Part shown: positions 8,510 to 17,208 of the stretch, piece by piece
Position numbering within the stretch: position 1 is the first letter of the stretch
Layout of the letters: each line of letters begins with the position of its first letter
Assembly: GCF_001043175.1 (NCBI RefSeq)
Contig: NZ_CP011494.1
Location: forward strand, 1,178,001-1,242,000
Source: Marinobacter psychrophilus
GTDB lineage: Bacteria; Pseudomonadota; Gammaproteobacteria; Pseudomonadales; Oleiphilaceae
Length of the DNA stretch: 64,000 nucleotides
Direction of reading: 5' to 3'
Notes under the pieces: model-generated
The model's input: the letters and a program-made list of their open reading frames with translations, nothing else
Told to the model about the DNA's origin: nothing
Databases searched by the model: none
Translations under genes and position numbers: made by a program

Positions 8510-10678
8510 ATGGACTTAGCTTTAGTCTTCAGGAACGTCAAATCCTTGGCGCAGGGGAACCTCGGGGTTCCACTGATGCTGATGGGATTGCTGGGCATGA
8601 TGATCTTGCCTGTGCCGGCGTTTTTGCTGGACGTGTTTTTTACCTTCAATATAACCCTGTCCATCGTGATCCTGTTGGTGTGCGTGTACGCCCTGAGGCC
8701 GATGGATTTTGCTGCGTTCCCCACCGTTTTGCTGCTGGCGACGTTGCTGCGCCTGGCGCTGAACGTCGCGTCTACCCGTATTGTGCTGCTGGAAGGCCAT
8801 AATGGCGGGGATGCGGCGGGTAAAGTGATCGAGTCTTTCGGTGCGGTGTTGATTGGCGGTAACTACGCTGTTGGCCTGGTGGTATTTGCCATCCTTATGA
8901 TCATCAACTTTTTGGTGGTTACTAAAGGTGCTGGTCGAGTGTCGGAGGTGAGCGCCCGATTTACCTTGGACGCTATGCCCGGCAAGCAAATGGCCATCGA
9001 CGCCGACTTGAACGCTGGATTGATTAATCAGGAAGATGCCAAATTTCGCCGTAGGGAAGTTGCCGAAGAAGCCGATTTCTACGGTTCCATGGACGGTGCT
9101 TCGAAATTTGTAAAAGGCGACGCGGTTGCGGGCCTGCTCATTCTGGCGATCAACATCATTGGCGGGATTGCTATTGGTATGGCCCAGCACGGGCTGAATT
9201 TTAGCTTGGCGGTGGAGCGCTACGCGCTGTTGACCATTGGTGACGGCCTTGTGGCCCAAATCCCGTCGCTGTTGTTGTCTACGGCGGCGGCGATTATGGT
9301 CACTCGAACCACCTCCAGCCAAGATATGGGCAGCCAGATTCTGCAGCAAATGTTCGATGTGCCCAAAGCTCTTGCTATTGCTGCCGGTATTCTGATTTTG
9401 CTAGGCCTGATTCCTGGTATGCCCCACGTAGCCTTTCTAGGCTTGGGTTCGCTGGCAGCGGCAGCGGCTTGGCTTACCTGGAAGAAAAATCAACAAATGG
9501 TTGAAGAAGGTGACAAATTCCCGGTACGTGGCGGTGCAGGAACGGCTGGCCGTACCAGCGGTGGTGAACTGGTCAGTGGCGACAGTGGTAGCCAGGCTTT
9601 ACCGGCACCGGCAGAGAATCGCGAGCTGGGCTGGGACGACGTTGCCACCGTGGACATTGTGGGCCTGGAAGTCGGCTACCGTCTTATTCCGTTGGTGGAT
9701 AAAAGCCAGGGCGGGCAGTTGCTTAGCCGTATTAAAGGTGTGCGTAAAAAGTTGTCCCAGGATTTGGGCTTTTTGATGCCCTCGGTGCATATCCGCGACA
9801 ACCTGGATTTAATGCCCAACGTTTATCGCATCACCCTGATGGGCGTCACCATTGCCGAAGCGGATATTCACCCGGAGCGTGAGCTGGCCATCGACCCCGG
9901 CCAGGTGTTTGGCAAAGTGGAGGGTATAGAAGGCAAAGATCCGGCTTTTGGCCTTGATGCTATCTGGATAGAGCCAGAGAAAAAAGACCAGGCCCAAAGT
10001 CTGGGCTACACCGTGGTAGACGCCAGCACCGTAGTGGCTACTCACCTGAATCAGATTCTGCAGACCCACGCCTATGAGTTGCTGGGCCATGAAGAAGTGC
10101 AGAAGTGGCTGGACCAGTTGGAAAAGGTATCGCCGAAACTGGCGGAAGAGCTGGTGCCTTCAGCGGTGAACATCAGCGTGTTGCTGCGAGTGCTGCAGAA
10201 TTTGCTAAAAGAAGAAGTGCCTATTCGTGATATGCGCTCTATTGCCGAATCCATAGTGAATATGCACCCGCGCAGTCAGGACCCGAAAGTCTTGACCACG
10301 GCAACCCGTCAAGCCCTGCGGCGGATGATTGTGCAAAGCATCGTTGGTAACGAATCCGAAATACCGGTGATTACCCTGGATCCAGATCTGGAACAGTTAT
10401 TGCTTAAGTCTGTACAGCAGAGTCAACAATCCGGCGCGCAGGACGATATCGGGCTAGTGCTAGAGCCGAACATGGTGGAAAAACTCCAGCGCTCACTGCA
10501 AGACAGCGTGCAGCGCCAGGAAGTGCTCGGTAAACCAGCGATTCTGCTGGTGTCTGGCCCGCTGCGGCCGGTGCTTGCAAAGTTCGCCAGTTACGGCATA
10601 GAACGCCTGCACGTTCTGTCTTATCAGGAAGTGCCGGATAACAAACAGATTACCATCGTAGCGTCGGTAGGCCAGTAA
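8510..10678 (+). CDS. flhA: flagellar type III export gate protein FlhA
   Basis: A 722-residue membrane protein of the flagellar export apparatus. Residues about 20-330 hold eight hydrophobic segments with the conserved FHIPEP-family loop (ATLLRLALNVASTR; then DAMPGKQMAIDADLNAG between segments). After a variable linker (about 335-375), the cytoplasmic domain (about 375-720) forms the docking ring for chaperone-substrate complexes. The ATG at 8510 is preceded by a purine-rich GAGAGAAA. It is first in a long plus-strand flagellar/chemotaxis locus and has its own sigma-54-type promoter. Other export genes (flhB, fliOPQR) are not in the window and were probably upstream in the ancestral cluster; here upp-uraA and nirK border it. 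Confidence 0.97.
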   Translation: MDLALVFRNVKSLAQGNLGVPLMLMGLLGMMILPVPAFLLDVFFTFNITLSIVILLVCVYALRPMDFAAFPTVLLLATLLRLALNVASTRIVLLEGHNGGDAAGKVIESFGAVLIGGNYAVGLVVFAILMIINFLVVTKGAGRVSEVSARFTLDAMPGKQMAIDADLNAGLINQEDAKFRRREVAEEADFYGSMDGASKFVKGDAVAGLLILAINIIGGIAIGMAQHGLNFSLAVERYALLTIGDGLVAQIPSLLLSTAAAIMVTRTTSSQDMGSQILQQMFDVPKALAIAAGILILLGLIPGMPHVAFLGLGSLAAAAAWLTWKKNQQMVEEGDKFPVRGGAGTAGRTSGGELVSGDSGSQALPAPAENRELGWDDVATVDIVGLEVGYRLIPLVDKSQGGQLLSRIKGVRKKLSQDLGFLMPSVHIRDNLDLMPNVYRITLMGVTIAEADIHPERELAIDPGQVFGKVEGIEGKDPAFGLDAIWIEPEKKDQAQSLGYTVVDASTVVATHLNQILQTHAYELLGHEEVQKWLDQLEKVSPKLAEELVPSAVNISVLLRVLQNLLKEEVPIRDMRSIAESIVNMHPRSQDPKVLTTATRQALRRMIVQSIVGNESEIPVITLDPDLEQLLLKSVQQSQQSGAQDDIGLVLEPNMVEKLQRSLQDSVQRQEVLGKPAILLVSGPLRPVLAKFASYGIERLHVLSYQEVPDNKQITIVASVGQ

Positions 10679-10735
10679 CGGCGCAGACGACACTCGGATA
10701 ACGTCAGCCGCGTTCCCGGCAAAGGATGAGAAAGC

Positions 10736-12097
10736 ATGAAAGTAAAACGTTTTTTTGCACCTACAATGGCCGCAGCCCTGAAGCAGGTCAGCGAACACAT
10801 GGGGCCGGATGCGATGATACTTTCCAACCGCCGGGTAGATGGCGGCGTTGAAATTGTGACGGCCCTCGATTACGACGAAAACATGGCGCGCCAACGCCTG
10901 GGTGACAAAGCGGTGGCAGCCACCAGCGGCACTCACCTGGCAGAGCTGCAGGCAGACCAGCAGCGCCACCTGGAAGACGAGCTTGGCCGCTCCCGTGAGC
11001 GCATCCGTGGTGTGCGCGATCAGCGCGCCGACAGCCAGGCCGGTTACGGTTCCATTGCTGAAACTGTCAATGGCTTTGCTGACATGACCAGTGCAGATCC
11101 GTTTGCAGAGGGCGGCATAACTTTGCCGTCCGGCGCTGACGAGCGTAACCAAGATGCGGCAGCGCAAAGCGGTCAGCCTGCGGGTTATGCCGGGGAGCTT
11201 GCGGCCATGCGTTCTGAAATGAGCAGTCTGCGCGAGCTGGTGAGCGGTCAGACCGCGCCTGCCTCGTTAAAAGACACCAGTGCTGGCGCCAATGTTACGG
11301 CGCTTCAGCAGCGCTTGGCAGAACGTTTGGGTGAGTTCGGCCTTAGCCGCGAGCTGTCTGACGATCTCGCTCGCCGTCACCAAGCCGTGCGCCTGGAGGA
11401 TGGCTGGAAGCAGTCTCTCAAAATGCTGGTTAACGGTGTGCGTACCCCACGCCAGGAATGGCTGGATGAAGGCGGCGTATTTGCTCTGGTTGGACCTACT
11501 GGAGCGGGTAAAACCACCACCATCGGCAAACTGGCGGCACGCTACGTGCTGCGCCACGGAGCCGACTCGCTGGCGTTGATTACCACCGATCGTTATCGGG
11601 TTGCGGCGCACGAGCAATTGTTTGTGTTTGGCCGTATTCTTAACGTGCCGGTTCGGGTGGTTGATGAAAGCCACCCGCTGGATGAAATTCTGGATGAGTT
11701 GTCTGATCGTCGCCTGGTATTGATTGATACCGCCGGGCTGACCAGCACCGATCGGGGCTATCAGGAACAATTGGCCGAGCTGGTCCGCAGTCATCACAAA
11801 ATCCGTACACATTTGGTGGTGTCTGCCACCAGCCAGCCGCGGATTATGAAATCCGTATGGCATTGCTATAAGATGGCAAACCTTGCCGGTTGTGTGATTA
11901 CCAAGATCGACGAGGCTCTGACTCTGGGCGAAGCGCTGGGATTTGTTATGGAAACCAGTCTGCCGGTGGCTTGGTACACCGACGGCCAGAAAATACCCCA
12001 AGACTTGCACCCGGCGAAAGCGCTTGCGCTGGTGCAACTCGGTGTAGAACGTCTGAAGGGTTTGCGGCAGGAGCAGGCAGTTGCCAGCGGGTCTTGA
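10736..12097 (+). CDS. flhF: flagellar placement GTPase FlhF (SRP-type)
   Basis: A 453-residue protein with the FlhF layout: a basic N terminus (MKVKRFFAPTMAAALKQV), a long low-conservation B region (about 60-190), an N domain and a C-terminal SRP-type G domain. The P-loop GPTGAGKTTT is at residues 253-262, followed by TTDRYRVAAHEQL and the DTAG box (LIDTAGLTSTDR). FlhF marks the cell pole where the flagellum is assembled. It sits 57 bases after flhA and is followed by fleN, its functional opposite in flagellar number control in polar flagellates. Confidence 0.96.
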   Translation: MKVKRFFAPTMAAALKQVSEHMGPDAMILSNRRVDGGVEIVTALDYDENMARQRLGDKAVAATSGTHLAELQADQQRHLEDELGRSRERIRGVRDQRADSQAGYGSIAETVNGFADMTSADPFAEGGITLPSGADERNQDAAAQSGQPAGYAGELAAMRSEMSSLRELVSGQTAPASLKDTSAGANVTALQQRLAERLGEFGLSRELSDDLARRHQAVRLEDGWKQSLKMLVNGVRTPRQEWLDEGGVFALVGPTGAGKTTTIGKLAARYVLRHGADSLALITTDRYRVAAHEQLFVFGRILNVPVRVVDESHPLDEILDELSDRRLVLIDTAGLTSTDRGYQEQLAELVRSHHKIRTHLVVSATSQPRIMKSVWHCYKMANLAGCVITKIDEALTLGEALGFVMETSLPVAWYTDGQKIPQDLHPAKALALVQLGVERLKGLRQEQAVASGS

Positions 12098-12199
12098 AAA
12101 TGCCGGTTGTAAAAGCATCACAGCAAGCGGGCAGTGTAGAACAGTGGGGTAACGGCTACATCCGTTCCCGGTTAAACATGGCAAGAGGCCATCATCAGT

Positions 12200-13012
12200 A
12201 TGAGTAAAGCACATCCGGTTCAGGTAATTGCGGTCACTGGCGGTAAAGGTGGCGTTGGCAAAAGTAATGTGTCGGTCAACCTGAGCATTGCTCTGGCGCA
12301 AAAGGGCCGTCGGGTGGTGCTGTTAGACGCCGACCTGGGGCTTGCCAATATCGATGTGCTGTTAGGCTTGAAAACCAAGCGCAATCTGCAAGACGTACTC
12401 AATGGCGACTGTGACTTGCGTGACGTGCTGGTAGACGGCCCCGGCGGCATCAAGATTGTGCCGGCCTCATCAGGTACCCAGCGCATGACCCAGCTCAGTG
12501 CTATGGAGCATGCCGGGCTGATTCACGCCTTCAGTGACATCGCCGACCAGATCGACATACTGATTGTGGATACGGCCGCTGGCATCTCCGAATCGGTGGT
12601 CAGCTTTTTGCGGGCATCCCAGGAACTGCTGCTGGTGGTGTGCGACGAGCCTACTTCGATTACCGATGCCTACGCCTTAATCAAGTTGATGAATCGCGAT
12701 TACCACACCAACCGCTTCCGGATTCTGGCCAATCAGGTGAACACCGAACAAGAAGGCCGTCTTTTGTATGAAAAACTGACCCGGGTTACAGAACGTTTTC
12801 TGGATGTAGCGTTACAATATGTAGGTATAGTGCCTTTTGACGAGGCCGTTAAAAAAGCGGTGCGGCGTCAGCAAGCGGTGTTGGAAGCTTATCCGCAAGC
12901 AAAAGCCTCGCTGGCCATAAGGGCTCTCGCTGAAAAAGTGGACAGTTGGCCGCTGCCATCATCGCCGCGGGGCCATCTCGAATTCTTTATAGAGCGGCTC
13001 GTCCAAGTTTAA
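12200..13012 (+). CDS. fleN: flagellar number regulator FleN/FlhG, MinD-like ATPase
   Basis: A 270-residue MinD/ParA-family ATPase. The deviant Walker A motif GGKGGVGKSN (signature Lys16, Lys21) is at the N terminus, and DADLGLANID and DILIVDTAAGI follow. In Pseudomonas and Vibrio relatives this protein antagonises the flagellar master activator FleQ/FlrA and limits the cell to one polar flagellum. The C-terminal region carries basic residues (KKAVRRQQAV) before a final amphipathic helix that could bind membrane. The ATG at 12200 follows a 102-base gap after flhF with no evident terminator, so cotranscription is likely. Confidence 0.95.
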   Translation: MSKAHPVQVIAVTGGKGGVGKSNVSVNLSIALAQKGRRVVLLDADLGLANIDVLLGLKTKRNLQDVLNGDCDLRDVLVDGPGGIKIVPASSGTQRMTQLSAMEHAGLIHAFSDIADQIDILIVDTAAGISESVVSFLRASQELLLVVCDEPTSITDAYALIKLMNRDYHTNRFRILANQVNTEQEGRLLYEKLTRVTERFLDVALQYVGIVPFDEAVKKAVRRQQAVLEAYPQAKASLAIRALAEKVDSWPLPSSPRGHLEFFIERLVQV

Positions 13013-13039
13013 AACACATCCCGTACAAAAAGCGGATTT

Positions 13040-13780
13040 ATGACACTGGTGAAAGATCTCGGAGTCTATCAACGGTCGGGTGCTTCAGACGCTTGCTGGC
13101 TGATTGAAGAGCATGCGCCTCTGGTCAAGAAAATTGCCCTCCATCTGCTGGCACGATTGCCCGCCAGTGTCCAGCTGGAAGATCTTATGCAGGCTGGCAT
13201 GATTGGTTTGCTTGAGGCGTCGCAGCGCTACGCCACGGGTAAAGGTGCGACCTTTGAAACCTACGCCGGTATTCGAATCCGTGGCGCCATGGTGGATGAA
13301 ATCCGCAAAGGCGACTGGGTTCCGCGTTCGGTGCACCGAAACTCCCGGCGCATTTCCAACGCTATCAAAGCTGTAGAGGGCCGCGAAGGCCGCGAAGCCC
13401 ACGATGTCGAAGTGGCTGCTGAGCTGGATATGACGCTGTCGGAATACCACAGTTGCCTGGCCGACTCCAACAGCGGTCGGCTTTTCAGTTTGGACGAGCT
13501 CAATGATTCCGGCGAACTGCCGATAGAACAATCAAAGACGGATGATAATCCGCTGCACGGGGTGTCAGAGTCCGCCTTCCGTAACAGTTTGGCGGCGGCC
13601 ATTGAAACCCTGCCAGAACGTGAAAAACTGGTGCTGAGCCTCTATTATCAGGAAGAGTTGAACCTGAGGGAAATCGGTGCTGTGCTGGACGTCAGCGAAA
13701 GCCGGGTCAGCCAGATTCACAGCCAGGCTGCCTTGCGCTTACGAAGCCGGTTAGCCGACTGGAAAACAGACCATACATAA
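13040..13780 (+). CDS. fliA: flagellar RNA polymerase sigma factor, sigma-28
   Basis: A 246-residue sigma-70-family factor. Region 2 (LEDLMQAGMIGLLEASQRY...TFETYAGIRIRGAMVDEIRKGDWVPRSV) is the FliA signature. Region 3 (about 110-145) and the region 4 helix-turn-helix (LNLREIGAVLDVSESRVSQIHSQA) follow. It directs late flagellar and chemotaxis genes from GCCGATAA-type promoters; no strong sigma-28 promoter was found in the gaps of this window. It lies 27 bases after fleN, consistent with one operon. Confidence 0.97.
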   Translation: MTLVKDLGVYQRSGASDACWLIEEHAPLVKKIALHLLARLPASVQLEDLMQAGMIGLLEASQRYATGKGATFETYAGIRIRGAMVDEIRKGDWVPRSVHRNSRRISNAIKAVEGREGREAHDVEVAAELDMTLSEYHSCLADSNSGRLFSLDELNDSGELPIEQSKTDDNPLHGVSESAFRNSLAAAIETLPEREKLVLSLYYQEELNLREIGAVLDVSESRVSQIHSQAALRLRSRLADWKTDHT

Positions 13781-13794
13781 TTCTAGCGCCTGCA

Positions 13795-13811
13795 GCCCGC
13801 GAGTTGCGGGC
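13795..13811 (+). other. stem-loop between fliA and cheY
   Basis: GCCCGC and GCGGGC pair perfectly around a 5-base loop, 14 bases after the fliA stop. There is no following T-run, so it is not a convincing intrinsic terminator. It may set the ratio or stability of fliA and cheY messages. Confidence 0.4.
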
Positions 13812-13858
13812 AGAGATGCAACGAGATCCGACTAGATTTCAACGATTGGAGGTCCTCA

Positions 13859-14242
13859 TTGGACAAAAATATGAAGATCCTTATTGTGGACGATTTTTCC
13901 ACAATGCGGCGCATTATCAAAAACCTGCTGCGTGACTTGGGCTTTACCAACACCGACGAAGCTGACGATGGCAATACAGCATTGCCGATGCTGAAAACCG
14001 GTAAGTACGATTTTCTGGTGACTGATTGGAATATGCCCGGCATGTCTGGTTTTGACCTGCTCAAGCATGTTCGCGCCGATGATCAGCTCAAAGCCCTGCC
14101 GATCCTGATGGTGACGGCTGAAGCCAAGCGCGACCAGATTGTCGCTGCGGCGCAGGCCGGTGTGAACGGCTACATTATAAAGCCGTTCACTGCCGCTGTT
14201 CTCAAAGAAAAAATCGAAAAAATCTTTGAGCGAATTCAGTAA
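13859..14242 (+). CDS. cheY: chemotaxis response regulator CheY
   Basis: A 127-residue single-domain receiver. The acidic pocket (VDDFST), the phospho-acceptor Asp56 (VTDWNMPG), the switch Thr (MVTAEA) and the conserved Lys (YIIKPF) are all present. Phospho-CheY binds the flagellar switch FliM. The start is judged to be TTG at 13859: a strong GGAGG (13848-13852) lies six bases before it, while the first ATG at 13871 is 18 bases away. It opens a cheYZAB set and is followed by cheZ after 20 bases. Confidence 0.96.
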   Translation: MDKNMKILIVDDFSTMRRIIKNLLRDLGFTNTDEADDGNTALPMLKTGKYDFLVTDWNMPGMSGFDLLKHVRADDQLKALPILMVTAEAKRDQIVAAAQAGVNGYIIKPFTAAVLKEKIEKIFERIQ

Positions 14243-14262
14243 CCGGGGAGTGGATACAAGCC

Positions 14263-15048
14263 ATGAACAAGTCAAAAGGTGAGCGCCATGCCCTGGAACC
14301 AGAGCTGACGGAAAAATTAAAGCAACAGTCCGAACAGCTGGTTGACAGCGTGCACGCGGGCGACTATCCCCGCGCTATGGCGATGATCAGCGAGCTTGCA
14401 GAAGTGCGAAATCAAGGTCTGTATCACGAAGTAGGGCGGCTAACCCGCAGCCTGCACGAAGCCATGCGTAATTTTCAGATTGATCCGCGCAACCCCGAAC
14501 AGCGAGAAGCTCTGTCAAAAATGACCGATGCCTCCGATCGCCTGGAATACGTAGTGAAAATGACTGGCCAAGCGGCGAATCGGACCATGGATCTGGTTGA
14601 AGAAAGCATGCCAGTTACCCGTCATTTGCAAAGCGAAGCCCAAGATCTGCATCAGCAGTGGCAGCGCCTGCGGCGGCGGGAGATGGCACCGACCGAATTC
14701 CGCGAGTTGCACGCCCGCATGGATCAGTTTTTGGCGGCGTTGAGTACTGACGCCGGCAAACTGTACGGTAATCTCTCAGAAATTTTGCTGGCTCAGGATT
14801 ATCAAGATCTGACAGGTCAGGTGATTCAAAATGTAATCACCCTTGTGCGTGAAGTGGAAGAAAACCTGGTAAGCCTGGTGGTGATGGCCGGCCACGTAGA
14901 CCAGTTGACCGGTACCGTGCACCAGATGGAGGACAATCAGCCTTCGGCTGAGCAGGGTGTGGGTCCGCAAATGATGCCAGAACAACGCAAAGATGTGTTG
15001 TCTGGTCAGGTTGACGTGGATGACCTTTTGTCCAGTCTTGGTTTCTGA
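14263..15048 (+). CDS. cheZ: CheY-P phosphatase CheZ
   Basis: A 261-residue, mostly helical protein that removes phosphate from CheY-P. The four-helix-bundle catalytic segment QDYQDLTGQVIQ (residues 178-189) carries the conserved Asp/Gln that position the attacking water. The extreme C terminus DVDDLLSSLGF is the tethered CheY-binding helix. A less conserved linker (about 215-248) separates the two. It is located directly between cheY and cheA with a 16-base gap to cheA, which ensures balanced expression. Confidence 0.95.
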   Translation: MNKSKGERHALEPELTEKLKQQSEQLVDSVHAGDYPRAMAMISELAEVRNQGLYHEVGRLTRSLHEAMRNFQIDPRNPEQREALSKMTDASDRLEYVVKMTGQAANRTMDLVEESMPVTRHLQSEAQDLHQQWQRLRRREMAPTEFRELHARMDQFLAALSTDAGKLYGNLSEILLAQDYQDLTGQVIQNVITLVREVEENLVSLVVMAGHVDQLTGTVHQMEDNQPSAEQGVGPQMMPEQRKDVLSGQVDVDDLLSSLGF

Positions 15049-15064
15049 GCAATGAGGAACAAAC

Positions 15065-17113
15065 ATGTCGTTTGATGGCGATGAAGAAATCCTGCAGGAC
15101 TTTCTGGTTGAAGCCGGCGAGATTCTTGAGCTGCTGTCTGAGCAGCTCGTGGACCTGGAACAGAATCCTGACGACAGCAATTTACTGAATGCGATCTTTC
15201 GTGGTTTTCACACGGTCAAAGGCGGAGCAGGCTTCTTGCAGTTAGATGCCTTGGTAAACTGCTGTCACTCGGCGGAAAACGTATTCGACACCCTGCGCAA
15301 CCATAAGCGCAAAGTAACCTCTGAGCTGATGGACGTCGTGCTGGAAACTCTGGACAACGTGAATGCCATGTTTGAAGAGGTGCGTCAGCGTGAAGCGCCC
15401 ACGCCGGCGCCGCAGGAACTGATTGAGCGGCTGGATCAGCTGGCATTGCCTGAAGGCGAAGCTGCGATTCATTCAGCTGCGCCCGTCAGCGCTGACCAGG
15501 GAGACATTACCGATGACGAATTCGAACAGCTGCTCGACGCCCTGAACGGCGACGAAACAGCGTCTGCGCCTGCTAGCGAAACCGGTGTAGTTAGCCCGGT
15601 TGCGAGCGGCAATGACGACATCAACGACGACGAATTCGAAGCTCTTCTCGATCAACTTCACGGCAAGGGCCAGTTTGCCGGCGTCCCGGCCGCGCTGGCA
15701 GCCAACAAAGAAACCGTGGCCGAGACGAGCAGTGCCCAGCCAACCGATATCTCTGACGACGAATTCGAAGCACTGCTGGACCAGCTTCACGGCAAGGGCG
15801 GTAGCCCGACAGGAGCCGTTGCGGCCGAGTCTACCGCGCCAGCGTCCGCGAAAAAGCCGGAACCAGCCAAGGTTCCAATAGCGGCCAAAGCTCCAGCTGA
15901 ACCGGCACAAGTCAAAGCCAAAGCGCCGACCCGCGAGGCTGCCCATGCCGCTGCGGAAACCAGCGTGCGGGTAGACACTAAACGCCTGGACGACATCATG
16001 AATATGGTGGGCGAGCTGGTGCTGGTGCGAAACCGCCTGCAACGCCTGGGTGATCAAAGCGCAGACGAGCAGATGCATAAAGCAGTAGCCAATCTGGATC
16101 TGGTTACCACCGACCTACAGGCCGCTGTCATGCAAACCCGCATGCAGCCCATCAAGAAAGTGTTTGGTCGTTTCCCGCGGGTGGTACGTGACCTCGCTCG
16201 CAGCCTGAAAAAAGAAATCAATCTGGTGATGCACGGTGAAGACACCGATCTTGACAAGAATCTAGTGGAAGCATTGTCGGATCCGTTAGTGCACCTGGTA
16301 CGCAACTCGGTGGACCACGGCATTGAAATCCCGGCAGAGCGGGAACGGGCCGGTAAGCCTAGAGTGGGCACCATTACTTTATCGGCGGAACAAGAGGGTG
16401 ATCACATCCTGCTGTTGATCACCGACGATGGCGCTGGCATGAACGCCGACGTGTTGCGCCGGAAAGCCGTCGAGAAGGGCATGTACGACCAAGACGGCGC
16501 CGACCGGCTGACCGATCAAGAATGCTACAACCTGATTTTTGCTGCCGGTTTTTCCACCAAAGATCAGATTTCCGACGTGTCTGGCCGTGGTGTGGGTATG
16601 GATGTGGTGAAAACAAAGATCAGCCAACTCAATGGCCAGCTTAGTGTGGTGTCAAAGTTGGGTGAAGGCTCAAGCATTGTGATCAAAGTGCCACTGACTC
16701 TGGCCATCATGCCGACGCTGATGATTATGCTTGCTGACCAGTCGTTCGCATTGCCGTTGGTTAACGTAGTGGAAATATTCCACCTTAATTTGAGCAAGAC
16801 CAACGTGGTAGATGGTCGCGAGTGTGTAGTGGTGCGCGACAAGGTATTCCCGCTGTTTCACATCAAGCGTTGGCTCATTCGTGGCGGTGCTGGAAGCGTT
16901 GAGCCGGAAAATAGTCATGTGGTGATTGTGTCTATGGGGACCCGCCAGGTCGGATTCGTAGTTGACCAGCTTGTAGGCCAGGAAGAAGTGGTTATTAAGC
17001 CTCTTGGGCGCGGGCTGCTGGGTACGCCGGGTATGGCGGGTGCTACTATTACCGGCGATGGCCGGATTGCGCTGATTATCGATGTGCCCAGTTTGCTACA
17101 ACATTACAGTTAA
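15065..17113 (+). CDS. cheA: chemotaxis histidine kinase CheA with three linker repeats
   Basis: A 682-residue kinase. The P1 phosphotransfer domain has His49 (GFHTVKGGAG). A long linker (about 112-300) follows, then P3 dimerisation (about 300-365), the P4 ATPase with LVRNSVDHGIE (N box), DDGAGM (G1) and GRGVGMDVVK (G2), and P5, the CheW-like coupling domain (about 545-680). The linker has no recognisable P2 and instead carries three copies of I-x-D-D-E-F-E-x-L-L-D-x-L, starting at residues 148, 186 and 229; the last two extend to LHGKG. Ala/Pro/Lys-rich spacers separate them. With parC and parP downstream, these are candidate polar-localisation docking sites. No cheR is in the cluster. Confidence 0.97.
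   Translation: MSFDGDEEILQDFLVEAGEILELLSEQLVDLEQNPDDSNLLNAIFRGFHTVKGGAGFLQLDALVNCCHSAENVFDTLRNHKRKVTSELMDVVLETLDNVNAMFEEVRQREAPTPAPQELIERLDQLALPEGEAAIHSAAPVSADQGDITDDEFEQLLDALNGDETASAPASETGVVSPVASGNDDINDDEFEALLDQLHGKGQFAGVPAALAANKETVAETSSAQPTDISDDEFEALLDQLHGKGGSPTGAVAAESTAPASAKKPEPAKVPIAAKAPAEPAQVKAKAPTREAAHAAAETSVRVDTKRLDDIMNMVGELVLVRNRLQRLGDQSADEQMHKAVANLDLVTTDLQAAVMQTRMQPIKKVFGRFPRVVRDLARSLKKEINLVMHGEDTDLDKNLVEALSDPLVHLVRNSVDHGIEIPAERERAGKPRVGTITLSAEQEGDHILLLITDDGAGMNADVLRRKAVEKGMYDQDGADRLTDQECYNLIFAAGFSTKDQISDVSGRGVGMDVVKTKISQLNGQLSVVSKLGEGSSIVIKVPLTLAIMPTLMIMLADQSFALPLVNVVEIFHLNLSKTNVVDGRECVVVRDKVFPLFHIKRWLIRGGAGSVEPENSHVVIVSMGTRQVGFVVDQLVGQEEVVIKPLGRGLLGTPGMAGATITGDGRIALIIDVPSLLQHYS
15506..15799 (+). 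repeat. three in-frame repeats encoding a DDEFExLLDxL motif in cheA
   Basis: Copies lie at 15506-15544 (ITDDEFEQLLDAL), 15620-15670 (INDDEFEALLDQLHGKG) and 15749-15799 (ISDDEFEALLDQLHGKG). Copies 2 and 3 differ at one residue of 17. Their codons differ at several third positions while the protein stays the same, which suggests selection on the peptide rather than a recent duplication. Spacers between copies are unrelated and of low complexity. Confidence 0.9.
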
Positions 17114-17208
17114 CGCCGACACATCGCCGATCTATTGTTGATACATCGTCGATTAATTGTCGAACGGCCGCTGGTTTGGCGGGAGACAGGCATTGCCCGG
17201 AGAAGTGA

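Noticed and set aside
8522..9349. 275-codon minus-strand reading frame, rich in His and Gln
   Set aside because: Antisense to the membrane part of flhA; the His/Gln bias is what the reverse complement of leucine/valine codons gives.
10493..11167. 224-codon minus-strand frame across the flhA-flhF junction
   Set aside because: Overlaps two well-supported genes and lacks a ribosome binding site or known domain.
11267..12301. 344-codon minus-strand reading frame
   Set aside because: It lies opposite flhF and the start of fleN, whose motifs are intact, and its translation shows no family signature; a shadow of GC-rich codon use.
15506..15799. CheA linker repeats considered as a recombination scar or mobile insertion
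   Set aside because: The reading frame is intact and the copies keep the peptide while codons differ, which speaks for selection on the protein.
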